Assembly (NCBI GenBank): GCA_022824265.1
Contig: JAJEAG010000066.1
Coordinates: forward strand, 1 to 42,638
Direction: 5' to 3'
From: Candidatus Poribacteria bacterium
GTDB taxonomy: Bacteria; Poribacteria; WGA-4E; WGA-3G
DNA: 42,638 nucleotides
The notes beneath the pieces were generated by a model, which was given only the letters and a program-made list of their open reading frames with translations, ran no database searches and was not told the DNA's origin. Made by a program: the position numbers and the translations under genes. Position 1 is the stretch's first letter. Each line of letters opens with the position of its first letter. Positions 17,235-24,642 of the stretch are shown here, piece by piece.

Positions 17235-17945
17235 TCACTGGAATCGTGCTATCACTTCACCGAGTTTTTTGAGAGAATTATTGCGCCGCAAGGTTTCTCT
17301 ATTGATCTCAATATGTTCAGCCATTTCAGGAGATCGCGTTTCGTGGTATCTCTCACGGTCAATGTTTCTTCGAGTTAGATTGGGATTGAGTTCACGGAGA
17401 ACCTTTTCAGAAAACTCAATTAGATGCTCTTTTGCACCTTTACCACCACTTACAGGCTCAACGATAGTCTCTGTATTACCTTTCTGATAACGGTTTACCA
17501 ACCGATTGAGAGTTGGGTTTGCTGATACCTTATTACGACAGTTTTCCCTATACTGTGCGCGTTTCGTGGCATAATAACAAAATACACCGATACAATCTAT
17601 AAGCAACCACGCTTCAAGTTCCCGCACAGCCTCTACGAGAAACACTCTACCAGCAAAACGACGGTCGTTGACGACCCGTTTAACCTGATTTATGAGGGAA
17701 TTGGGTTGTTGCAATCGTGCTTGGTGTGTCATCGGTCCATCGCTGTCAACGACTAAAATAACGCAGTCATCCTTTTTAAGAAAATTCTGGATTGCCTTTA
17801 CAAGTTGTGTTGGAGGTTTAAGTCCGCCAGTTATGTAGATAGAAATCGGACTCAGTTTCATAAATTCCGAAATCTTTTGTGCCAAACATTTGACTGCCTT
17901 TGCATCGTTGTCTGACTCAACAGCCCAGATTCTTATGCTTGGCAT
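17235..17945 (-). CDS. TOPRIM/DUF4276-like protein, partner of the AAA ATPase
   Basis: The 236-residue protein has a TOPRIM-like layout: IWAVESDNDAKAVK with Glu10, VILVVDSDG with Asp67 and Asp69, and VRELEAWLLIDC (about 107-118). The R-E-x-E-A-W-L-L motif is typical of DUF4276/OLD-type nuclease partners. The C-terminal part is basic and helical. Its start overlaps the ATPase gene by 13 bases, so the two form one translational unit. TOPRIM proteins paired with SMC-like ATPases (OLD, Gabija, PARIS) are anti-phage effectors that cut DNA or RNA. That role is inferred here, not shown. Confidence 0.72.
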   Translation of the reverse strand: MPSIRIWAVESDNDAKAVKCLAQKISEFMKLSPISIYITGGLKPPTQLVKAIQNFLKKDDCVILVVDSDGPMTHQARLQQPNSLINQVKRVVNDRRFAGRVFLVEAVRELEAWLLIDCIGVFCYYATKRAQYRENCRNKVSANPTLNRLVNRYQKGNTETIVEPVSGGKGAKEHLIEFSEKVLRELNPNLTRRNIDRERYHETRSPEMAEHIEINRETLRRNNSLKKLGEVIARFQ

Positions 17946-19111
17946 TCGGCTGTATCCTCCATTTCATCTGGGAGGAGTCCACTATCAAAGACGGCACTAC
18001 CAATCCCGAAATCTGCAATCCAACCTTGAAGTGCCTCACTTTCACTGCTGTAATCCTCAAGGTTAAGCACCTCTGTGCCAACACCGGGACGATTGTTTAG
18101 CAGTAAAACACCGAGGGAATCCGACAAACTCTCTGGATTGAACGCGCCAAGCAGTTGTGAACTGTGGGTTGTAATAATGACTTGAGAATGTTTAGCAATT
18201 TGTTCAAGCACATTTGCAATGTCAGGTAACGCACCGGGATGTAGGTTTCGCTCTGGTTCTTCAATGGCAATAAGTGGTGGCAATTCAGGTTCGTTGAGCA
18301 GAATATTATATGCAATCAGACGCAGTATGCCATCAGACGCACCATGTAATGAAATCGGATTTTCGTATCCTTCCAATAGACAAAGCTGGTTTTTGCCTTC
18401 AATTGGTCGTAGGTCTATTTTACGATTCGTGCTGGCAGCAAGGAAATCACTAATGTTTTGAAAACTCTCTGGAGAATACTTATGCCAGTTAGAAAGAATT
18501 CTAGGCAACTGCACCCCATAACTATCAATTTTTGGGAATTCATGATTCTCTTTTTCAGGTGAGAATGTTGTAAGATTGCTGCGTATCAGGTCTGGATAAA
18601 AATCAAAAAATTGCCACTCCTTAATAAACTCAGCTAAGGCGCGTGTAATTGGTTTGTCTCCGTAATTCCCCGCTGACTCCAATGCGAGTCCATAAAATTT
18701 AAATATTGTCTCGTTTTCACCATTCTCATCTCTAACTAACCCCTGTCCGTCCTTAATTGAAATTACATCTACATCGTTAACCGATAATTGTTCTGCATGA
18801 AAAGAAAAATCGTGTGTAGCCTCAACTTCTAAGTTATATAAGGTTTGATTTTCTGCTATTTTCGTATGTAATTGGAAAGCGGTTCTTTTTGCTTTATACG
18901 CCCAACGGAAATCTCTAATGAACGTATCGGAAGGGGATCTTTCACTGACTATCAGTCGATTGATAAGATACAATGCTGATAAAGTGTTTGATTTCCCACT
19001 TGCATTCGGTCCTACAAGCACTGTCAGAGGTTTAAGTGGAAGTGTAACATTTCGTAAACTCAGATAGTTTTTGATATGTATTTTCTCTAAAAACGCTTTC
19101 CTCTCAGACAC
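17933..19111 (-). CDS. AAA (RecF/OLD-like, AAA_21) ATPase
   Basis: The 392-residue protein has an SMC/ABC-like ATPase core: LEKIHIKNYLSLRNVTL, Walker A GPNASGKSN (residues 34-42, Lys40), signature LHGASDGILR (255-264), Walker B LIAIEEPE (280-287) with adjacent Glu284/Glu285, and the H-loop ITTHSSQLL (313-321, His316). No coiled coil of SMC length is present, so it is of the short AAA_15/AAA_21 type. It starts at GTG with a strong AGGAGGTGA site. It is cotranscribed with the TOPRIM gene and beside a toxin-antitoxin pair, a context common for phage defence. Confidence 0.85.
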   Translation of the reverse strand: MSERKAFLEKIHIKNYLSLRNVTLPLKPLTVLVGPNASGKSNTLSALYLINRLIVSERSPSDTFIRDFRWAYKAKRTAFQLHTKIAENQTLYNLEVEATHDFSFHAEQLSVNDVDVISIKDGQGLVRDENGENETIFKFYGLALESAGNYGDKPITRALAEFIKEWQFFDFYPDLIRSNLTTFSPEKENHEFPKIDSYGVQLPRILSNWHKYSPESFQNISDFLAASTNRKIDLRPIEGKNQLCLLEGYENPISLHGASDGILRLIAYNILLNEPELPPLIAIEEPERNLHPGALPDIANVLEQIAKHSQVIITTHSSQLLGAFNPESLSDSLGVLLLNNRPGVGTEVLNLEDYSSESEALQGWIADFGIGSAVFDSGLLPDEMEDTAECQA

Positions 19112-19113
19112 AG

Positions 19114-19290
19114 TTATTCACCTCCTATTTCCTTTAGGATAATTATACATTGATATGTTGTGTTTGTCCATATCATAAACTTAAATATCAGTTGCCTCTG
19201 AAACAGATTCCAATCAATAGCAGCATGTTCGTCATGTTCTATTGTAATCTCCACCGCGCTTTTGGCATGTTCTAAAAGGTCTTGGCACGC
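19114..19290 (-). pseudogene. Relic frame upstream of the ATPase, homologous to 17110-17226
   Basis: The frame is open from 19290 to a stop at 19114-19116 and reads LLEHAKSAVEITIEHDEHAA then IDWNLFQRQLIF, ending KEIGGE. It has no credible start codon. The GGAGGTGAATAA at its end doubles as the ATPase ribosome site. Its first half is the protein-level counterpart of direct repeat R2. Confidence 0.35.
19214..19277. repeat. 64-bp direct repeat, copy R2 (upstream of the ATPase gene)
   Basis: This is the partner of 17162-17225, about 81% identical by eye and in the same orientation. Confidence 0.75.
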
Positions 19291-19353
19291 TTACGTAGTG
19301 TGATTTATAGATTAGTTTTTGCCATGAAGTAGAGAAGATGTCAAGATGGATGT

Positions 19354-20169
19354 TTAAGGAAATTGCCAGAGTTGCAGTGCGGTTTTTCCGAGTATCCATT
19401 CTCTGTCTTCTGATGTGAAGAAATCCATTTCATCACGGACAACCGATAACGTTTGTGCATAGGTTGCACGACTTAAGCAGACGGGCCAATCCGTTCCCCA
19501 CATAATGCGCGAGCCACCAAAGGTGTGGTATACTTCCTTAACTTGTTCGTGTGTGTCTACCCACGGATAACTTTCTTTAGATATAGACCATGTGTGACTT
19601 ATTTTTACATATACATGTGGAAATCGAGCAAGGTCTAACAATAATTGTAGTTTTTCTGGTTCATCAGGAGAGCAGTCTGCCATGTGGTCTATTACTACAT
19701 TGAGCTCAGGATGTTGTTCTAACAGTGGGACAAGATCGACTAACCTCTCCGCTCTGGTTAGAATAAGCATCGGAACACCGAGTGACTCTGCCCGACTAAA
19801 TATAGGCGGCATTAATGGTCCTTTAAACCAATCTCCGTCGGTACCCACAGATGGACTTAATCGCACGCCGTGAAATCCGTGTTCTTCAGTCCAGTGGCTG
19901 AGATGATCCGGTGAATCTGGGTCTTCAGGATTAATACGACAGACCCCCATAAATTTGTCTGGATAACATTTCATTGCATCTGCAGCAAAACTATTATCCC
20001 ATAGGTAATGGATAACCTGAACTAACACGGTTTTTTCAACCCCGTTTTCCTCCATTAATTCCAGTAACATTTCTGGTGTTGCATCATCTTTTGGTTGATT
20101 TCTTCCCCTTGCCCACGGAAAGCGTGGGTCATTTTTCCATACGTGAACATGTGGATCGATTATTCTCAT
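19354..20169 (-). CDS. Amidohydrolase-2 family metal-dependent hydrolase
   Basis: The 271-residue TIM-barrel hydrolase has the metal-binding H-x-H at His7/His9 (IDPHVHVW), a conserved His162 (VIDHMADC), and Asp227 in MWGTDWPV, the catalytic Asp. Relatives include L-fuconolactonase and other sugar lactonases of the PF04909 family, and lactone hydrolysis is the likeliest chemistry. It is the last gene of the minus-strand run from 22034, starting one base after the membrane-protein stop. GGAGG precedes its ATG. Confidence 0.87.
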   Translation of the reverse strand: MRIIDPHVHVWKNDPRFPWARGRNQPKDDATPEMLLELMEENGVEKTVLVQVIHYLWDNSFAADAMKCYPDKFMGVCRINPEDPDSPDHLSHWTEEHGFHGVRLSPSVGTDGDWFKGPLMPPIFSRAESLGVPMLILTRAERLVDLVPLLEQHPELNVVIDHMADCSPDEPEKLQLLLDLARFPHVYVKISHTWSISKESYPWVDTHEQVKEVYHTFGGSRIMWGTDWPVCLSRATYAQTLSVVRDEMDFFTSEDREWILGKTALQLWQFP

Positions 20170-20170
20170 G

Positions 20171-21187
20171 CTATTCCTCCTTTGGTTTTATCAAGAAGCC
20201 ATATATACCTAATGGTAGACAGTATAGTAAAATAAGCAGATGTAGACTGATACCAGTTGCAATCGCAGTATCAAGTGATGTGCCAAAATAGTTTAATAAC
20301 CATGCAAATGGGAATTCGGTTGTTCCGAAATTGGCAATTGATTGTATCGGTAAAAGATTGAACCCGTTAGTAAATGCAAGTGCAAACAGCACTTCAATCA
20401 AAGGAATATCAACCCCCATTTCTGATACAAGATAACATTGGAATCCAAATCGGATTATAAGACACAGTAAAGAGTATACCCAAACTTTCAACAGATGTGT
20501 ATTTAGACGGAACACCGTTAGGTGATTAACAATCGAGATAATGTTGTTGACGATCCAAGTCAATGGACGTTTTTCCCACCGTAATAGTGGTCTTGCACAT
20601 TTCGTTGTTATGGATTTACACAATTCTGGTGCAATGCATGCAAATACCATCAATGACAATAAGCCTATACCGATCAACAATGGGGTAAGAAAAAGGATCG
20701 TCCGCGAAAATTGACTACCCAGTTGATCAAGTAATGGTATGGCAGAAACAACCATCAATCCAACCAGCAACACCAAGTCAATGAGACTTGCTACCATAAG
20801 CGATGCAATACCTTGTGTCGCTTCAACATTTTGTCTACGTTGCATCAGATAGATATAAGAGATGTCACCTGTTCGCATTGGCAGGAGATTGCCCCAAAAT
20901 GTGTGTAACGCAAGAATAGGGTAGACTTGTTGGACACTGGAATCCAAACGTAGTATAGTTCGGAATCTGAGTGTTTTTGCCAGTACGAGTAGACAATAGC
21001 ATACGAATCCAATTGTAACTGCCTGAATTGAGACTCTACTAAGGGTTTCAGGTATCTTTCTTAGGTCTATTTCTCTTAGAAGAAAAAATGAGATTATAAT
21101 TACTAAGATGGTTGGTAAGACAATTCTGACAAATTTCTGAAGTCGCTTTTTATTCAAAATATCCCTACCGTTGCGACTGTGCGTCAA
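20171..21187 (-). CDS. Flippase-like / lysylphosphatidylglycerol-synthase-TM family membrane protein
   Basis: The 338-residue polytopic membrane protein has about eight hydrophobic helices. The pattern is that of the UPF0104/AglD2 family: an N-terminal anchor (LPTILVIIISFFLL), a helix followed by KTLRFRTIL, then HTFWGNLLPMRTGDISYIYLMQR, the family's signature loop containing N-L-L-P-x-R-x-G-D. A late IANFGTTEFPFAW segment (compare P-x-x-G-x-x-E) follows. Members move or modify lipid-linked molecules. Its start overlaps the methyltransferase end by 23 bases. Confidence 0.82.
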   Translation of the reverse strand: MTHSRNGRDILNKKRLQKFVRIVLPTILVIIISFFLLREIDLRKIPETLSRVSIQAVTIGFVCYCLLVLAKTLRFRTILRLDSSVQQVYPILALHTFWGNLLPMRTGDISYIYLMQRRQNVEATQGIASLMVASLIDLVLLVGLMVVSAIPLLDQLGSQFSRTILFLTPLLIGIGLLSLMVFACIAPELCKSITTKCARPLLRWEKRPLTWIVNNIISIVNHLTVFRLNTHLLKVWVYSLLCLIIRFGFQCYLVSEMGVDIPLIEVLFALAFTNGFNLLPIQSIANFGTTEFPFAWLLNYFGTSLDTAIATGISLHLLILLYCLPLGIYGFLIKPKEE

Positions 21188-22034
21188 AGTGTTCCGAATA
21201 TTCTTTTACAAGATCACCTTTCCGAAAACCAGGAACAGCAGTACCACATTCCATTGCTAAACGAGCGTAATCTATATGATTTAAGCGTGTTAGTATGTCA
21301 GAATTGTTTGCTTTTAAAAGTATCCACTGCTTACTTCGTTCACACTGTTTTTCGTCTGTTTCTCTACGGGAATAATCTTGCCATCCTTGACACGGCACGG
21401 CAAAATCGAATGCGTTTTGGAAGACTTTTCGTGCGGCAACGGTATTATTATATTGCCAAATTTGAAAATCCTGATGCCGAATAGGTAAAGATTTATGTTG
21501 ACGCATGTCTTGGTGTGAACTGGGGATACGAGTCCAGATCTGAAATTCCGTATTTACTGAATATGACTTTCCAGAATCAAGGACAAAGGAATCTCTCGGA
21601 AGTTCCAATTTTGAAATAAATCGCATGCTTTTGTTAAGCTGCTTATGGACGATATATTTTCTAAAGTTCACTGGTACAATAAATGCGACAATATCTCCTA
21701 AGTCTGCAGCATGATTAAAGAATGCCACTGCCATTTTACCACGTTTACCGAATGGTGGGTTACCGATTATTGCAGTATCGTTGGGGAGATAGGGAAGGTT
21801 GGTAACTGAAAAGAAATCTTTTTTTATGATATTTTCGCACTTAGGGTGTATATCTATTCCCAGTCTATGTTTTGGAGGTAAATGTTTGTAAAAGGCACCA
21901 GTACCCGCAGATGGTTCTAAGAAGAACAGGTCACTGACAGTCTTGTTAATGGAAGGTAGTGTTTCCAAGAACTTTTCCCAGCACAATTCTGCTACTTTCG
22001 GTTTTGTGTAAAAGAGATTTAATGACATTTCCAC
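21165..22034 (-). CDS. N6-adenine-type SAM-dependent methyltransferase
   Basis: The 289-residue protein has motif I FLEPSAGTGAF (about 38-48), an acidic loop GIDIHPKCENIIKKDFF, and the catalytic NPPF tetrad (92-95) in IIGNPPFGKRGKMAV. That tetrad marks methylation of an exocyclic amine such as adenine N6. No restriction enzyme gene is adjacent, so it is a solitary DNA methyltransferase or an RNA/protein-modifying relative. The start is GTG 22034, with AAGGA eight bases upstream. An ATG at 22028 is the alternative. It is the first gene of a three-gene operon. Confidence 0.78.
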   Translation of the reverse strand: MEMSLNLFYTKPKVAELCWEKFLETLPSINKTVSDLFFLEPSAGTGAFYKHLPPKHRLGIDIHPKCENIIKKDFFSVTNLPYLPNDTAIIGNPPFGKRGKMAVAFFNHAADLGDIVAFIVPVNFRKYIVHKQLNKSMRFISKLELPRDSFVLDSGKSYSVNTEFQIWTRIPSSHQDMRQHKSLPIRHQDFQIWQYNNTVAARKVFQNAFDFAVPCQGWQDYSRRETDEKQCERSKQWILLKANNSDILTRLNHIDYARLAMECGTAVPGFRKGDLVKEYSEHFDAQSQR

Positions 22035-22062
22035 AATTCCGTTCCTTTAGTGAGATCATTTT

Positions 22063-22091
22063 ATAATACCTATCAAGAAACAAATTGTCAA
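22063..22091 (-). promoter_or_regulatory. Promoter of the methyltransferase operon
   Basis: On the minus strand TTGACA (22091-22086) and TATTAT (22068-22063) have a 17-base spacer, 29 bases upstream of the GTG start. Confidence 0.75.
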
Positions 22092-22194
22092 GGAATAGGT
22101 TAGTTGGATATGTATAAAGTTACAGGGTGCAATGAAAAATGGCGAAGCATAATGACTCCGCCTAATAGTTTAGTGAATCAATACCAAATATATA

Positions 22195-22932
22195 TTATGA
22201 TATTCCGTCCCAATATTTCCACATATCTTCGGGAGTATCAAACTTAATTTCATCAAGGTCAGTTCTGCGGTATCTACCAATAAGTGCGATTCTGACATTG
22301 CGACCACAGTTTGGTCCAGCAGTGTGGCTCATTTGGTGATGCCAGAAACAGACATCGCCCCCTTCACCGGTGAATTCATAACTCGGTCCCAAATCAAATG
22401 GAGCAACGCCACCGGGAAGGCTATCCAAGTCGTGGTGTCTGAAGTATTCTGCCCAGATCTTATGACTTCCGGGCCATATTGTAAAGCCTCCTCCATGTTT
22501 TTCCACTGTATCAAGATATACAGTTGCACCGAGAGTGAATGAACCGACAACACCTTTGGGTACACCGTTGGTCGGTGTATGGTAGCCGTCAAGATGTCCA
22601 CGGGGTTCACTATATTCTCTATCAGGATCGGGAAAATTGATATGTGGACCTGCTCCGCCACCTGTATTTAGTTTTCCCTCGCCTACCATTTCTTCAGCCA
22701 TCTCAAAGACATTGTTGCCGTAGATAGTGCCACGGATGGCATCATCACCACCAATCGGTGCTGTCCGATACCCTTTTTTAATCCAGGATTCAGGATCGTT
22801 TCTGTCTTCTTCCAATGATTCCCAGACTTTATCCAATGCGACATCAATTTGCTCTTGACTTAGCGCACCACGTACAACTAAATATCCGTTTTCTTTGAAA
22901 AACTCTTTATCTGCGTTTGTTAAATGTGGCAT
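22195..22932 (-). CDS. Phytanoyl-CoA dioxygenase (PhyH) family protein
   Basis: The 245-residue PhyH-type Fe(II)/2-oxoglutarate oxygenase has iron ligands His113 and Asp115 (RGHLDGYHTP) and His203 (HHQMSHTAGPNCG), then Arg211 or Arg214 for the cosubstrate. It shares FFKENGYLVVRG and GGGFTIWPGSHK with the protein at 10794 but differs around the H-x-D, suggesting another substrate. It ends the minus-strand cluster and lies 20 bases after the enolase-superfamily gene, so the two probably act in one catabolic route. Confidence 0.9.
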   Translation of the reverse strand: MPHLTNADKEFFKENGYLVVRGALSQEQIDVALDKVWESLEEDRNDPESWIKKGYRTAPIGGDDAIRGTIYGNNVFEMAEEMVGEGKLNTGGGAGPHINFPDPDREYSEPRGHLDGYHTPTNGVPKGVVGSFTLGATVYLDTVEKHGGGFTIWPGSHKIWAEYFRHHDLDSLPGGVAPFDLGPSYEFTGEGGDVCFWHHQMSHTAGPNCGRNVRIALIGRYRRTDLDEIKFDTPEDMWKYWDGIS

Positions 22933-22952
22933 AGTTTTGTGTTCCTTTCAAT

Positions 22953-24077
22953 CTAAACGTTGACAATAAACCCATTCTCTGCAATTGCTTTTTGATAAGG
23001 TTCTTCTTCAATATTCAATCCAAAACCGGGAAGATTTGGGATATTTACATATCCATTTGAAATAGTATAATTAGAGTCGTCAATTCCTGGAGTAGTTGCA
23101 TGATCCCACTCCACAAACTCAAATCGTTCTATCTTAGCAGCCAGATGACCTGTGACAAAATTCCCGTAGTATCCGCCATAATGATGTGGTGCTGTGCCGA
23201 CATTGACAGCATCTAACTCTGCGCCCAGTTCAAGCCATCTTGTGAATCCGGGGTGGAAAATATCGTATTGAAGGATGTCAACCAACCCATTTTTTGCCCA
23301 GTCGATGAGATGTGGTGATGCTCCACCTTCTCCATCAGCAATTTTAGTCTTTATTCCTTTAGCATTCAACCACTCTTTCAACAAACTGTATACTCGCGCA
23401 TCTTCGTGAAATGCCTCTTCCATCCAATAGACGTTTGCTTCTGCTGTCCCATCAAGAACCTGTTTGGTAATGTTGAGATTGTAACCGTTATTTGCGTCAA
23501 TTAGGATTGTTGCATCAGGTCCTACAGCCTCACGTACTGCATTTATCACATCAATATCGCGTTGCGTCCCCTTTTCAAGAGGCATGTGCATAGCACCACG
23601 TCCAACCTTTATCTTGTAGGCTGTATGTCCGCGTGCCTTCCCTTCAAGTGCTTCAGAAGCGATAAGTGCTGCTGCTTCAGCATTGTCGTCAAGATGTAGA
23701 TCGTCAATATATAGAGAGGTATCATAGCATGGTGCTTGAAAATCACCATCTTCTCCAGACAGTATCGCATAAACAGGTTTTTGTTGCAACTGTCCAACGA
23801 GATCCCATAGCGGATATTCCATGAACTGATATTCTTCTTTAACACCATTATCTGGGTCAAATGCATCGGTTAGTTGGAATCCAACGATGGATTCAGCCTT
23901 ATCTTGTGATATTGACGAAAACCCAATACCACTTGCTCCATCTGAGGTAGTTAACCTTGCGATGGGTGGACGGACATGTAAGCCGTGTTCACCGAGTCGT
24001 GAGTTGCAGCCTGCTTTACGTGGACGTTCACCTGTCAAGCGCGCCCACTCAATTTGTTCTATTTTGACATTTTCCAA
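22953..24077 (-). CDS. Enolase-superfamily (mandelate racemase/muconate-lactonizing type) enzyme
   Basis: In the 374-residue protein the barrel carries the K-x-K motif Lys155/Lys157 (AYKIKVGRG). The metal ligands are Asp194 (LIDANNG), Glu220 or Glu221 (WMEEAF) and Glu250 (ADGE), and the far-side base is His298 or His299 (APHHYGG). This set abstracts an alpha proton next to a carboxylate, as in sugar-acid dehydratases and racemases. The exact substrate is not predictable. The neighbouring PhyH and DUF1854 genes on the same strand, with short gaps, imply cotranscription. Confidence 0.88.
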   Translation of the reverse strand: MENVKIEQIEWARLTGERPRKAGCNSRLGEHGLHVRPPIARLTTSDGASGIGFSSISQDKAESIVGFQLTDAFDPDNGVKEEYQFMEYPLWDLVGQLQQKPVYAILSGEDGDFQAPCYDTSLYIDDLHLDDNAEAAALIASEALEGKARGHTAYKIKVGRGAMHMPLEKGTQRDIDVINAVREAVGPDATILIDANNGYNLNITKQVLDGTAEANVYWMEEAFHEDARVYSLLKEWLNAKGIKTKIADGEGGASPHLIDWAKNGLVDILQYDIFHPGFTRWLELGAELDAVNVGTAPHHYGGYYGNFVTGHLAAKIERFEFVEWDHATTPGIDDSNYTISNGYVNIPNLPGFGLNIEEEPYQKAIAENGFIVNV

Positions 24078-24106
24078 AGTTAATCTCCTTCTAAAGCTAC
24101 ATTTTC

Positions 24107-24616
24107 TTATAGTTGTGTTTGGAGCAATGCATAACTTTTAGGATCTAATTTGTTGTAATTCTCAATTTCATATCTGTTGCCATCAACATCTTTAATAAGC
24201 ACACGTCCGTTTTCAAGTGAGGTAACATCGTATCTGGAACGCATACCGAATTCCACATTACCTTGTGTAGTTTCCACATCCCAGTTCGTAATACCAAAAC
24301 TACCTTCAAGTGAGTTGATTTTAGTTATTTTCGGCATAAAGTATCGTTTCTGTAATTCTTCCGAAAGGATGTCGCGAGATTGTTGCGGTAGGTTTTTTAT
24401 ATCCTCCACAATGCCTATTTCGTTTCCTTCACTGTCTATTAGAGCTATGTATCGGTCTGCTTCATATATGGGAAAACTACGCACGACATCAACTTTTGTA
24501 TGAGATATTCCATCTGGCAATTCAACAACAAGTTCCGCAAATGCGTTTCGACTAATACTAATCTTACCTGCATCAAGGAATTCTAATTCATCTGTAACTT
24601 TTATGGCTTCATTCAT
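24107..24616 (-). CDS. DUF1854 family protein
   Basis: The product has about 169 residues: an N-terminal FLDAGKISISRNAFAELVVELPDG, then HTKVDVVRSFPIYEADRYIALIDSEGNEIGIVEDIKNL, the DUF1854 core, and KRYFMPKITKINSLEGSFGI. I start it at ATG 24616, which has GGAG in front, rather than at the upstream in-frame GTG at 24649 that would overlap the ABC gene. DUF1854 proteins are regularly found next to an ABC exporter of the kind encoded just upstream, and in other bacteria the pair has been named cyanophycin-metabolism-associated. No cyanophycin synthetase is in the window. Confidence 0.8.
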   Translation of the reverse strand: MNEAIKVTDELEFLDAGKISISRNAFAELVVELPDGISHTKVDVVRSFPIYEADRYIALIDSEGNEIGIVEDIKNLPQQSRDILSEELQKRYFMPKITKINSLEGSFGITNWDVETTQGNVEFGMRSRYDVTSLENGRVLIKDVDGNRYEIENYNKLDPKSYALLQTQL

Positions 24617-24642
24617 ATATAACTCCAAAATCAAATCTGCAA

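Noticed and set aside
22195-24077. Complete catabolic pathway assignment for the enolase-PhyH genes
   Set aside because: Active-site residues give the chemistry class only; the substrate cannot be deduced from the sequence or neighbours.
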